From Rehmannia glutinosa (taxonomy: Eukaryota; Streptophyta; Magnoliopsida; Lamiales; Orobanchaceae): 64,000 nt of DNA. Both the position numbers and the translations under genes were made by a program. Below, piece by piece: positions 45,040 to 56,980 of this stretch. Each line of letters starts with the position of its first letter. Within the stretch, counting starts at the first letter, position 1. Under the pieces are notes generated by a model. The model was not told where the DNA came from, did not search any database, and worked only from the letters and a program-made list of their open reading frames with translations. Location: contig CM071930.1 in assembly GCA_016081115.2 (NCBI GenBank), forward strand, positions 9,095,419-9,159,418, given 5' to 3'.

Positions 45040-47937
45040 TCTATATATATATAATAGCAGAAGTTCGGAGAAAATTTTTCCCGCCCATTTTTAACTTCTT
45101 AAATTTGGAAATATTTTACTGCAAAATCCTAACCGTAGATCTTGCAATCTATATTAAATAATAATATAATCTTGAACATTAATACTTATATATATTATAA
45201 TATATATAGATATATAGTATATATATAGTCAAAGATTAGATACACAAATTACCATAACAATTATTTATAGAAAATATTGCTTATTAAGTAAATAGTCAAT
45301 GCTATTTAAAGTCAATATTTTGTTCAAAGATTGTTGTTCATAAATTAGGAAAAGATTATGAATTGTATTCCGGCTTATTATTATATAAAAAATTGTCAAA
45401 TTTTAGATACATGGCTTACCAAAATAATTAATTATAGTCAATATTTTATTCAAATGTATTTTCGACAGCTTATTATTTATGTTAACTTAAGTATATTTTA
45501 TATATACAAATTCCTCTCATATTTTACTACGTCAATTGCTTTAGAAATATATTTCAACAGTTTTGATCCTAAAATCGAAGCATAACCAATAAATATGGTT
45601 TCATCTTCACATTTTCCCCTATTATCGTCTTTCTCAAATGTCCCGCCAACATCGGCAGAATTAATCTTCGATTATGCAGTAAACAAGAGTTTTTTTATAA
45701 TCTATTTTGTGGAATTGCATGGACGTTTTTTGGTTAGTCTAATAAATAAATTTTGCTTCTTTTTGTTTATTCCTTATATTTTGTTGTATTTATTTTTTAA
45801 GTTATATTTTGTGTTTATGTTTTATTTATTTTGAATTATTCTCATTTTGAAATCAATATTTAAATTTAGATGGAGATGATAACTGATAATATCTTCTCAA
45901 ACAACAAAATTACGTAGCCTCTCTATAGTGTATCATAGCATCAATTGTTTGATAGACACGATAAACAGCTATTCTTCTAAAAGAGATTATTGAATTTGAT
46001 TTTACAACTAAACCATTTAGCTTATGGATTAAATTATTCTCTTTGATTTACAATTAGCTAATTAGTATTTAATATAAATTCGAATACCAAACCAAAGTAA
46101 TAATGATGGTGAATTAGTATTAAGTTTTCCCACTAACAACATATTGACCATGGAATAACATTTTAGTATATTATACAATTTAGGATGACTTAATTGAATG
46201 TGGAAATAAAATACAAGATACAATTATGAGATAGACAAATTTGTACCATTCAGTCAGAAAATTCTCCTAACCAATGCAACCAAAACTAGCAGTGTTTTGT
46301 TTTGGTAAGTCAATGACTATATATTTTTTCTTTTTTTGTAACGAATATAATTTATTGGATAATTATTTTTTTCCACCCATTTCAACTTGCAAAATTTATC
46401 AATTATTTTACTGCAAAATCCTAACAGTAGATCTTGCAATAAATATTAAATAAAAATCTAGAACATTAATATTGATATTAATATATATCCAATATCCTAA
46501 AAAATATATTAAATAAATTAAATCCCACACAGTCTACGACTCAACAGATCGCTCCTGATTTCTTGCCAGTTCACTCCATAGCATCAATCAATTTAGCCAA
46601 ATTACACGAAAAAATTTATTGAAAGGAAATATACATATTTCTATATTTAAAACTATTGATTAATAATCAATAAATCAAATTTTTAAAATTAAATTTCAGA
46701 AAACCAAATATTGTTTTAGCAATATCAAATGTTAATTTAATTTTAAGTGACAATATTTCTTTGATTTTAAAAATTAGAAAAATTGATTTATTTTGTTAAA
46801 TTTATTGTATCAATATCAAGTATCAAATGCTAATTTAGTTATAATTGTATCTATCAAATATCAAATATCAATTTAATTATAACTAACAATATTTCTTTGA
46901 TTTGAGCCAATTCGTCTTAAAGAAATAACTTACATTCTATTATTTTATTATAACATATATAGCTGTGTTTATATCAAAAAATGCAATAAAAGTTTGGCGT
47001 ACACATTCTGAAATCAAAACCTCGCTAAGTGACTATCTAAACAAATCATTATCCTTTAAGTACAAAAAAAGAGCACAATGGTTATTTTTTATCTTTTCAC
47101 AATCTACTTTTGTTTTAGTGATATATAGTTTTATGATTTACGAATTTTTTTAAATGTGCAAATTTTGTCTTTTTAAAGGACAAAAGTATAGGAAAAAAAA
47201 TTTAATGCTCGGATTTGTTTGTATTCTATAGTTTCTTGGCACCAGTTCTATTTGTGTTTATCATTCCACCTCTTAGGAAATTTTGAATTCTACTTTGTTT
47301 GTGTGCAGAAAATTTTGAATTATCAGGATCTGCATCTATAGATCACCTCTCAGAAAAGTTAGTCACACTTTTCAGAGAAGGCTCAAGAGCTACACATGGG
47401 TTCTGATAAAAAGGGATTGCTAATTCTGATAAACCTATAAAAGTGAACATTTTGATTTGAGCATTGCAACCTATCCATTTTCAAGAACCACTTTCGGTTA
47501 TATATCGAATGATATTTATTCACTATATTGCTTGGCTTTAGACTCTTTAAGCCGTCCATAACATGTTTGAGAAAAATATTGGAAATATTTGTTAAATGAT
47601 GTTTCTATAAACAACGTCAACTGAGAAAATGTCAAGGTTATCAAGTGTAGACAAATTGCTCCAATTAATGTTATTATATTGAATTTTTAAATTGTGCTAT
47701 ATTTAAATGACCTTTTAAATTGATTCATTTGATGTTTTCCCGAATTAAATTTGAAATTTAAGGATATAATTGAAAATAAAAATTTTATACACCAGATTTT
47801 GTTTTTATTTACTTTATATTAATATTTTATTATCAAAATAAAATAATAAATACCAGATCATATTAATACATAGTTTCAGTATAAACTAATGATTATAAAA
47901 TAATAATACACGTGCAACGCACGTGCGGGATTACTAG
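45040..47937 (+). mobile_element. Helitron, non-autonomous, 2.9 kb
   Basis: The 3' end has the full Helitron signature: a perfect hairpin CACGTGC-AAC-GCACGTG (47909-47925), eight bases, then CTAG (47934-47937) followed by T. The 5' end TCTATATATATATAAT (45040) follows an A, giving the required A/T insertion site without a duplication, and resembles known plant Helitron starts. No Rep/helicase gene is inside, so it depends on another copy for rolling-circle movement. An internal duplicate of the left end (about 46370-46480 against 45090-45200) suggests a nested or chimeric element. Confidence 0.8.
47309..47406 (+). pseudogene. Possible host exon captured by the Helitron
   Basis: An acceptor-like TTTGTGTGCAG is followed by an open frame ending in TGA (47404-47406): ...SIDHLSEKLVTLFREGSR. 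It is less AT-rich than its surroundings and reads like the last exon of a gene. The source gene is not recognised. A second exon-like piece opens at 45595 (MVSSSHFPLLSSFSN) and ends at a donor-like GCAGTAAAC near 45680. Helitrons commonly carry such fragments (established); the two pieces here are inference. Confidence 0.35.
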
Positions 47938-48236
47938 TTACTCTATATGACAAGAGTTTTTGTCTCGTTTAAAATATTGAATGAAATAATCATTTTTTCT
48001 GGGATACAGATCAATGAATTTTTTTTTTTTTTTTTTGAGGGAGATCAAATAATTAAGAATTTAGAAATAGCTCTAATTCATTAAGCCCATAACAAATTAA
48101 CAACTACGGATGGGCTTAGTAACAAGTTGGGCTCACCAAATCTGAAACAAACTAATACTTGAGGACTGGAGGAGCAACTAAGTCTAACCCAAAGGTCCAA
48201 CCACAAATTGTTTTTTTATTCATATATGTGCATTAG

Positions 48237-48239
<3 letters not shown>

Positions 48240-48274
<35 letters not shown>

Positions 48275-48952
48275 TTTTTCTCTCCCTTTTCTCTACCCAA
48301 CAAAACCATTAATCCTAACTTTTCTCCCCTCCCTCCCCCAATCTCACAGCCGCCCCCCCTCTTTCCCCCCTCCCCCTCTCTCCCTCCCCTCCCCTTCCCC
48401 CTCCATGATCCCTGTTGGAGGGCCAACAATGGCGGTTCTTTGGAAGTCCAAAGGTGGCTGGAATTTTTGGTCTAGAGTGAAAGCGGGTCGGAGCTCCACG
48501 GAGGTCGGAGCTGAGTAGACGATGGGTTGCGGCAGTAGATTTGGGTGAAGGAGAGGCATTTTTTTTATTTCTTTGTATTTTTTTCTCTCGTTTTTTAGCT
48601 ATAGTTTTGTTTTCTTATTTTGTTTGTATTTTCTTTTCCCGGTTGATTTACGAAACTCGTATCAATTTTTCTGTTCTGCAGTATGTAGTGGTTGCTCGTG
48701 CCCGATTTCAGTTTTTTAGTGTGCTACAGTCTCAATTAATGAATGTTGAAGTCTCCCGGCGTGGAGTGGTTTTAGTTTGGGGTGTGTAGTTTTTTTAGTC
48801 CATGTTGTGAATCTGAATTGGTCTTACCAATTCCCCGCTTGACTCTTAGTTAGTCTTGTCGGCTCTTAGCCCGTTGGCTATGATTGTAGTTGTAATTTGA
48901 GTTTTTGAGTTGTTATATTAAAATACTATCGTTCGACAAAAAAAAAAAAGAT
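48240..48952 (+). other. Retroposed-transcript-like segment
   Basis: A CT-rich leader-like start, a GC-richer body without a long ORF (the longest start reads MIPVGGPTMAVLWKSKGGWN, 37 codons, at 48403), and an A12 tail at about 48939-48951. This has the shape of a reverse-transcribed RNA such as a truncated LINE or processed transcript. No duplication was found. Confidence 0.35.
48242..48269. repeat. (CT)14 microsatellite
   Basis: It lies at the start of a pyrimidine-rich tract that runs to about 48405 (CCCTCCCTCCCCC-type). Confidence 0.95.
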
Positions 48953-49603
48953 CATAAGATATTGAGTTTGTTTATTACAAATCTGAGAGGGGAGGGAGAT
49001 ATATATGTGAAATACAACCCAAGCACATACTTGAGTTTTATAAATATCTTATCATTAGGTTACCAATCTCCAATACATTAAGTTAAATCTTATAAAATTG
49101 TGAGTATCTAGTAATAGTTAATTGATTATTGATCTTATAGGAAGGGGCATTAGGAAATAAAAGTAAACAAAAGATAATCTTCCTTTTTATCATGAAAATG
49201 TACTAAGAAAATGCTTTGATTAAATTTATATTTTGTTTTTAAAAATATTTTGTTAGGCATTTAAGAGTGTATAATAGTTTGATATTTTCTAGAAGATAGA
49301 TGTTAAAGATCATAGTAGGATAGTAAAATATTTAACAATTGTAAGGAATTCTTAGTTTATTTTTAAAATTTAATTTTTATATCAGAACATCTTATAAGTA
49401 GCACCCAAAAAGAACCGAACCTACTTTGGCCTGGCCCAACAACCCGAAACCCGAATAAGCCGATCGAAAATACACTTATTGGATTGTGTCACAAGAAATG
49501 CGACCGATATATCCTCCAGGTCCAATTTTTTCACTTGGCCCACTGCTGGCCAGACCGACCCATTGACAACTCTATTTATAAGTCGTATAATCTTATTTAA
49601 CAA
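48953..49603. other. Intergenic with a hAT-type end at 49400-49573
   Basis: No gene. 49545-49573 ends GACCGACCCATTGACAACTCTA; reversed, TAGAGTTGTCAATGGGTCGG is a typical end of plant hAT MITEs. The opposite end was not found, so this is a remnant. Confidence 0.4.
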
Positions 49604-50450
49604 ATACTTTAAGGGAAAATAAGATTTTTAGTCCTGTAAATTGGACCTTTTTGTGAATTAGTCCTCTACGTTGTTACTTTTGTGTTTTAGTCCTTTAACT
49701 TTCAAATTTTTAGATATTCAGTCATTTAAATTTTAAATTTTCTAGATATTCAGTCCTTTTGACTTCGCAATTTTACTTTTGGTCCTATAACTTAACAGAT
49801 TCCAGAAATTTAGTCCTATAACTTAGCAATAGCTACATTTAACTAATTTATTAAAAGGTTAGTACTCACACTTCACATTTTTTATAGGACCAAAAGTAAA
49901 GTAATTAAACTTTAATTTTTTAAAATTAAATTAAATTATAAAAGCAATTAAAAATTAAATTAATTTGATGAATAAAAAATTAAAATAAATAGAAATTTCA
50001 AAAATATTTAACGATCTTTAGTAAAATTAAAATAATTAAATCAAATTAATAAATTAAGAATCATTTGTCATATTTATGTAATTAACCTTTGGTTATGAAA
50101 ATTATCTGCAAATAATGGATCTAGACTAATGTACAAGATGCATTTATTTCAGAAGGTTTAAAAAAGTAATGCTTGATTAAAAAATGATTAATTTTGTTTA
50201 TTTAAAAGTTAACTGTTAATTAGAATTATTCAATTTTAAAAATAAAATTTAATTAATAAAATACTTTTTAATACTAAATTTCTGAAATTTGTTAAGTTAT
50301 AGGACCAAAAATAAAATTAATAAGTTAAATGACTGAATATCTAGAAATGTGAAAGTTAAAATACTAAAACATGAATGTGACAACTTAGAAGACCAATTCT
50401 AAAAAATGTCCAACTTTCAGGACTAAAAATCATATTTTCCCATACTTTAA
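49604..50450. mobile_element. Mutator-like MITE upstream of the EngB gene
   Basis: The element is 49613-50441 (829 bp) between perfect 9-bp duplications ATACTTTAA (49604-49612, 50442-50450). The ends read GGGAAAATA(A/T)GATTTTTAGTCCTG; the inverted repeats extend about 250 bp and hold several spaced copies of (TTT)AGTCC(T). No transposase. The right end is 545 bp before the EngB start codon. Confidence 0.92.
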
Positions 50451-50995
50451 CAACTTAACTTTTTAAAGTAAAAGCTAAACACTAAAAATAAGTGCTTTCA
50501 GTTTTTTGCTTAAAAAAATATTTCTAGTGTTTGCATATACCAATTTCTGCTTCTAATTCTGCCTCATTTAATCAGAATCTAAAAGAGGAGATGGTCTTTG
50601 ATTCTCGTCATTGTAGGATTTGAATTTCACAAATAAATAAGTATTTTTACTATTTTTTCCACAAACACTCTCAACTTCTCATTCTCAACTTAATTCTATT
50701 TACAAACACTATTAACGTCTGATTTTCAACTACTTCTACTTTTGCTATAATAAATCACTTTTTCTAAAAGGATAAGTTTTTGCAAACACTCCCATTAGCT
50801 TATAAAACTAAAAAGAAACAATTAAATAAAATGTTTCTTCAAACCCTCACAGGCTGCCTTCACCAATCCACCCCCTTCTCATCCCTCCCGACTGGTGGCC
50901 TTTGCTTACATTGAAGCTCCTTCATTGCTCAATTTTCTTGATACATGCTTCCACTCTACTAACTCCAGATTCAATATTCGCCGTCGCAGCAAAAA

Positions 50996-53528
50996 ATGCT
51001 ACTGCAGCTAAGGTCTCGGCTGTTTAACCCCAGTTTGTCCTCTCTCCTCAACCTCTCATCTCCAAACCCTCACAAAACCCCTCCATTTTCGCTCTCATTT
51101 CGCGCCTCCATTTCTCAAAACTCCAACTCCCACCACGCCTCCGCCGCGAAATCCTCAAGACCGGCAGTGGTATCGGAAGCCGCCCGGTTCGCGCGGACCG
51201 TGCTATTTGTGCCGCCCGGAATCGATCCAGATGACATCACAGAAGACATGGTCCTGCCCGGCTCGAATATCGTGCTAGGGCCCTACGCTGGCGACGCGAA
51301 AATCAAAGAGGTGGATTTCGTGAAGAGCAGTAACCGGCCGAAGGACTGTCCTAAAGATGACCGGCCCGAGTTTGCCATGTTGGGCCGGTCCAATGTTGGC
51401 AAATCTTCTCTTATTAACTTTTTGGTTCGCAAAAAGGATGTTGCTCTGACTTCTAAAAAGCCAGGTCTCACTTTTATGTATTCGCTGTGTATATGAATTA
51501 TTGTGGGTTTATCATTTATCTGTGTGTGTGCGTGTGTATTTGCAGAAATGCTAATTTGATTGGATACTTTTGCAGGAAGACTCAGTTGATTAATCATTTC
51601 TTGGTTAATAAGAGTTGGTACATTGTGGATTTGCCCGGTTATGGGTAAGTTGTTAGTTTTTTCCTGTTTACCTTCAAATGAATTTTTATGTGCAGTAATG
51701 CACTTTATTCTTATATCAGTGTTTGGAGTAACCTCTATCGTCCAGCAGTTGAAATTTGTGGCTTTTGTTGTATGTATTTCAGTGTTTGTGCTTATTGGTG
51801 TAGATTTTTCGTCAGTAGTTTTGAGATTATATCTGACTTCAAAGTTTAAATGCTGCATTGGATATTTGAAAAATGTCAGAGTTGAAATTCAGGAGAAATT
51901 GATCCAAATTTAACTGGCATCTGTTTTAGTTCTGGACCTCCGGTCACTTGATAGCATATGCATCTGAAAAGAGATTGGCAAATGTAAGCTGGGACTTTCA
52001 TCTATTACCCCGACATGTTGAGAAAGAGAAAATCTTCGATGCATGAGTTCACTATCACTAGATGGTGTATCTGATATTGGGAAACAAATTAGTTTCTTGA
52101 AAAAGAAAGCCAATCATGAGGGAGGACTGGAGTGTCTTTATGAATCAAATGCATTTAATGCTTTTGTATACTTAGGATGCGAATATTACAATGCTTCTAT
52201 GCGGTGACGACTGTCATATTCTACATATAGTTTAACCACAAATATAGCTTGATGGCAGACCACTTGAGTTGGTTGATATTTTAAAAAAGGACAAACATAT
52301 AGCTGCAATATGATTATAGGCGATAGGCATTTGTCGCTATTATGGTCGAGTGTTTTCATCAGGAAAATTCTCTTGACGAATTATTGGTAATAACATTTTT
52401 CTAAAAGTATTCTCTCTCTAAATTACAAAATTGTTGACTTTTTACCTTTGGAAAACAGAATCGCCTTGAACTGGATTGGGTCGTACGTATGTTCAAAATT
52501 TGTTGTACTTGGTTGTGGATGTTATAATCACGAACAATTTTCATGTTTATACCCTGAATTTGCAAGTCACATTTGCGTACCAGGTTTTGTATTATCTGCA
52601 CAGTTGTATGGTTTATTTACCGTCTCTTTTCTATTTTTCTTGATGTGCATAATGATTTAACAAGAACTAGATTGCTATATGCGCATTCTGTAGTGGCGTT
52701 TGCTCCATCTTATTTCTCTGGATTATGATTATTGATCTGCCTGCAACAAAAAATCCTCGAATCTCATATAGACTTACTTCATCCACAGCTTTGCTAATGC
52801 CCCTGACTCTGCTAGAATGGATTGGTCCTCATTCACTAAAGGGTACTTTTTGAATCGAGAAAGTCTCGTGTCTGTCCTGCTTTTGATCGATGCAAGTGTT
52901 CCACCTCAGAAAATTGACCTCGATTGTGCAAATTGGCTTGGACGAAACAATGTACGCTGTTTTTTGTCGAGAATGTTTGTCCTTTTGATGATTAATGAAA
53001 GGGTAAATTACAAAACTACCCGTGAGTTTTTAGCCTAATTACAAAAAAAAAAAATCACTTATCTTTCAAAATTACAAAGACCCCAATACCTTTAAACCCC
53101 CTTGAGGTTTGTATTTACTTAACAAAAGCTTTCCTCTTAATGGTGTAATTTGTAAAGAGAAACAAATATCAAGAGGGTAATCGTAATTTTGTAAGATAGT
53201 TGGGTTTTTTTTATAATTAGACTGAACCACAGGGGCATTTTTGGTAATAATGAAAAGCTAAGTACTATTGTATCTTACAATTCTTTGTCCGTGTGTTTGT
53301 ATGTCCTTGTAGATACCGATGACGTTTGTTTTTACAAAGTGTGATAAAATGAAAGGCGGCAAAGGGAGAAGGCCTGATGAAAATATCAGAAATTTTCAAG
53401 AACTGATCGCCGAAAGTTTTCGGCAACAACATCCTCCATGGATCATGACGAGCAGTGTCACGGGGTTGGGCAGGGATGAGCTTCTTCTGCACATGTCACA
53501 GCTTAGAAATTATTGGGATAACGAGTAG
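50996..53528 (+). CDS. EngB: EngB/YihA-type ribosome-assembly GTPase, organelle-targeted, four exons
   Basis: Exons: 50996-51464, 51576-51644, 52789-52951, 53313-53528, with GT...AG introns. The G1 box GRSNVGKSS is at residues 130-138, G3 is DLPGYG (end of exon 2), G4 is TKCDKMK and G5 is SSVTG (exon 4). The first 50 residues are Ser/His-rich and poor in acidic residues, a likely plastid (or mitochondrial) transit peptide. EngB proteins bind GTP and help assemble the large ribosomal subunit; the Arabidopsis plastid form is essential for embryos (from memory). Predicted length is 305 residues, normal for the plant family. One problem: as assembled, exon 2 is one base short (GCAG|GAAGACT where GCAG|GGAAGACT would keep frame), so the gene is either frameshifted or has a missing G in a run. 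Intron 3 carries a MITE. Confidence 0.9.
52993..53255. mobile_element. Small MITE inside EngB intron 3
   Basis: The element is 53001-53247 (247 bp) between 8-bp duplications TAATGAAA (52993-53000, 53248-53255). The ends are inverted: TTACAAAACTACCC near the left, and TTACCAAAAATGCCC on the other strand at the right, with GCCTAATTACAAAAA / GTCTAATTATAAAAA further in. It makes up most of the 361-bp intron; splice sites are untouched. Confidence 0.82.
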
Positions 53529-54569
53529 TCTAAATTCATTACGGTAAACATCAGCTATGTCTACAGAGAAGGTATTGTAACCTGGGATTTTCAGCAGTAA
53601 TGGATCTTCTCTTCATTGACCTTCCTGTATTTATCAGGTTTGAGCCTTTTATGAAGTCCACATTGTTGTTGGTTCATCTGTAAATTATTATACTGATTAT
53701 GTTGAATTACGGTATGGTGCCCCTTAAGCTGAAACATCGGATATCTAGTTGTATACCACATATAAAAGAATATTGAATACTGGTAATAATATTAGCAAAA
53801 GAATGTTCTCTTGTGCTTCTAGACATGCTCAGCTCCACGTATTCTTGTACAGTCAAAGGGGATCGATTCCACAAAAGATGAGATAAGATATACACAAAAT
53901 ACCTACGACCAATTAGAAAATGGTAATTTTAGCCTAAAAGGTAGAATTGTCAAGTGGCCACGGTATTACTCTTAAATGAAGAGACCCGAGTCTCTGCAAT
54001 TTTTTAAAAAAGAGGTAGAATTGTTAAGGTCCAAATTATAGAACTAAAGTTGCAAATAAGTCTTAAAATGATGAAGATGTGCATAGTTCCAATTATTATA
54101 AATATTGTTATTATTATTATTATTATTTTTAAATTATTTTTTGGGTTGAGGGGGTGGGGGTTTCACTTATCTTTCTCATCAATGTGGATATAGATGAAAT
54201 CAATGTGGCATCAGTCATCATGGGGGGCTTATGATGTTTTCTTATTTGTGACTCATGTTGAAAGATTCATTTCAATTTCTTGATTTGCATTAGATGGTAT
54301 TGCATGATGCTTCCGTAGATAAACTTGGACTTCTGATTGAAACATTAAAATGTTGGAGTAACCTCAGTATGCTCCGCAATGTTCTAAAAAGCACTAGGTA
54401 GGCCATAGGCTGAAGCCTAGTACATAGACGGAACCTGGATAGGGTTAGATGAAACTTGAGTTGGGTTAGATGTGACCTAATGCAATGAATCGATACACAT
54501 CGTGATGTTCGAATCTTAACCTCATGCTATCTCTTGGACATTTGTGCAACATGTCGTAGCTATTTTACT
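53529..54569. other. EngB 3' flank, no further gene
   Basis: 53529 to about 53700 is likely 3' UTR. A (TTA)7-type microsatellite lies at 54107-54127. No other gene or repeat end recognised. Confidence 0.55.
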
Positions 54570-55105
54570 TGGGGGTGGCAATTTGTGGCGTATTCGGGTT
54601 CCCTTGTCATTTCGAGACGTAAAATTCATGTGTTCGTGTTTCTCAACTCATTCATGTGTTCGTGTTATATTTTTCAAAACTAGCCTGACATGTTTAATTA
54701 TGCGTGTCAAATTCTCAACCCTAACCGACTCATTTATTATTCGTGATTTTGTGTCGATCTAAAGTGACATGCATATTTAAAAATCTAAATAACTCATATA
54801 TTTAAATGGGTAGTATGAGTGAATCTTAATTCGAAAATTACATCTACATGCATTTGATAATTGTTAATATTCAATCAGTATACTGGTAAGATATTCAGTC
54901 AATTAAATATATCGGAAAAAACAAAATAATCACAATAAAATCGAGTCAAACATGTTAATCGTGTCATTTTAATTTAACCCTAAACCCACGTATTTATCAT
55001 TCGTGTTTTCTGGTCTGACTCAATTATCACCCTGACCCGTCAAGCCTCAACTCTAATCCGCTTAAATTAGTTAGGCTCGTGTTATGTCAGCAACTGCCAC
55101 ACCTA
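54570..55105. mobile_element. hAT-type MITE
   Basis: The left end TGGGGGTGGCAATTT and right end (other strand) TAGGTGTGGCAGTTG are the familiar hAT pattern. Both arms hold TTCGTGTT words in opposite orientation. The 8-bp duplication is not clear (4 of 8), so it is an old copy. Confidence 0.65.
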
Positions 55106-55865
55106 ATTTAGTCAGAACCACTATGAGGTCATTCTTATTTTTCTTAAAATGGTCATTAATATGGAACTCTATTAGTGAACTTTATGGAGGGGGTGTGTGC
55201 AAAATTTTTGTTTTCATATGAAGTGTTTTATTATAGCACAAGCTTGGTAGAGTGTGCTAATAGAAGCTAAAAGTTAATATTTTAGAATGTTTGATGGATA
55301 ATTTATAAAAATGTTTTATTTGCGTGTCAAAATCAAATATGAAACAAAATCAGAAATTTAAAACATTCATTCCGTTACTTTTAAATTCTAATAATTAAAT
55401 TATGGGGACAATGTTTTTGTTAAGTGTGTGCAAAACACTACCGAAACGTTTGATCTGAATGGTTTTTGAAAGTAATATGTAAGTATAATTGGGATCATAT
55501 CATTACTATAACTAGCTAGACTAAATCTGGAAATAAAAGGTTCCCATTTAGTCAGTACCATAATGTTCCTTAGGACTTATAAAACCAATAAATGCCTCAT
55601 CATTACTGGTCTTTTGCATATCTGATGCATATATTTTGTCAAGTATTTTAATTGACAAAAAAATACATTACCTAACACAATATCCATGATACACATTATT
55701 CAACCTTAAATTTGTTTCCCGAGAAACCGAGTCAATTTAGAATCAAATGGATGACTTCAGACTTCAGAACCAACTGTCAGCTCTTTGATTTCATTGAACC
55801 CCTTATTCTGCATTTATTTTCTCTGCCCATTATCTGGTCCCCTGGTTTTAGTACTTCAATGCAAA
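55106..55865. other. Intergenic, nothing recognised
   Basis: AT-rich; no coding frame or repeat end seen. Confidence 0.5.
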
Positions 55866-56136
55866 TCTAACTGTGGGATGACAATGCTGGTCATCGTGTC
55901 GGGTTCGTGCTTAGCTTTGGGTTGATTTCGGGTTATACTTAAAATACATAAAAAAATTAATTAAAATACAAAATAAACACGATTTAGATAAATTGGTAAC
56001 ATCGTATCGATTCGTGTTAGTCGTGGTTCATGTTAGGTTTTTTTGTATTTAGGTTTGAGTTTCTCTCGCAAATTTCGAATTGGGTTAGTGGTCGGGTCAT
56101 CATAACATGTTAGAGATTGCCACCTCTATCTAATTG
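55866..56136. mobile_element. hAT-type MITE with 8-bp duplication
   Basis: The element is 55874-56128 (255 bp). Flanking 8-mers TCTAACTG and TCTAATTG match at 7 of 8. The ends are TGGGATGACAATG and (other strand) TAGAGGTGGCAATC, followed by GGGTTCGTG/GGGTCATC-type arms. It belongs to the same broad class as 54570-55105. Confidence 0.78.
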
Positions 56137-56202
56137 TTAAAAAACAAACACCAAATAGAATAAGTAACTCAACCAAACAAATTATTCAAAAGTATACTTA
56201 AA

Positions 56203-56478
56203 TTTTTTCATATTAAAAAAAGGATGAACCCATTCCTGAGGGTCCCAACTGCTCTTGGCCTAGAGCTTTGTGGAGGAGGTGAATCACGTGATGTGCTTCA
56301 ACAAGTCACGGTCCTGAGCTGCCATAGACTGAGTCACCACACAAGAAACCCTTCTCCACCTTGTTACCAGTAGAATTAGAACCTCCACGTTGTGGATACC
56401 AACAAGCAGACAACACGTCATTCAGGTCCTTTATCAGTTGAGCTATGCCTCGGGGGCCTTATTTTTTTTTCATATTAA
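56203..56478 (-). mobile_element. tRNA-derived SINE, minus strand
   Basis: The element is 56217-56464 between perfect 14-bp duplications TTTTTTCATATTAA (56203-56216, 56465-56478). On the minus strand the head reads GGCATAGCTCAACTGA (A box) and then GGAGGTTCTAATTC (B-box-like), and the tail is a run of T. It is a different family from the two SINEs near the VQ gene. It ends about 150 bp from the phytosulfokine stop codon. Confidence 0.85.
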
Positions 56479-56617
56479 TTCTAATAACCAAAGTAATAAA
56501 AGAAAGAGACCTACTTCACAAACAAGATTAGGAAATATATTTGATCAAATCCTCCTAACACCTTCCAAGTAATTAACATGCCAAAATTCAAAGAAATTAT
56601 CAATTCTTGATTTTTTT

Positions 56618-56980
56618 TTATGGCTTATTATGCTTTTGAGTATAAATGTAATCAAGATGAGCAACCAAGGACTCTCTCATCAAGCACTCTTCTTCATCAA
56701 TTCCTCGGCAGCTTTCTACGATTTGTGCTTCCTCTGTTTTAACCTGTATAATTAAGTAAATAAATTCTTTCAAGCTAAAATCAAATAGTTATTCAATGAC
56801 TGATATTTTTTTTCTAAAAAAATTGTTTATTGTTAATAAAAGAGTCGGGAATTATTTATTTTTTAGCATAACTAACCTGGTGTTCCGCCACCGCCTTAGG
56901 AGCGGCGGCGGCGGACGGCCGAGCATATGGTGGAGCAGAGGAGGAGGGGTTACAAGGAATACGGTGGTGGTTGTAGACAT
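56618..56980 (-). CDS. PSK: Phytosulfokine precursor, two exons, frame broken in exon 1
   Basis: Exon 2 is 56743-56618 and codes for VKTEEAQIVESC... then EEECLM, and ends HLDYIYTQKHNKP before the stop TAA. YIYTQ is the exact phytosulfokine pentapeptide, and the Asp before it is the residue needed for tyrosine sulfation. CxGxxEEECLMR...H.DYIYTQ is the conserved end of all plant PSK precursors. The intron is 56876-56744 (GTTAGT...TACAG, 133 bp). Exon 1 is 56980-56877. Its ATG (56980) opens MSTTTTVFLV, the signal-peptide core LLLCST lies one frame over, and RPSAAAAPKAVAEHQ, which joins exon 2 in phase, lies in the third. So two small indels separate start and hormone. Either the gene is recently dead or the C-run (near 56945) and the GCC-repeat side are misassembled. 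PSK is secreted, sulfated, cut by subtilases and sensed by LRR receptor kinases to promote growth. Confidence 0.85.

Noticed and set aside
51283..51858. 191-codon minus-strand open frame
   Set aside because: Antisense to EngB exons 1-2 and intron; no recognisable domain.
56390..56460. Functional tRNA gene on the minus strand
   Set aside because: A and B boxes are present but no cloverleaf closes, and the copy sits in a SINE with target duplications.
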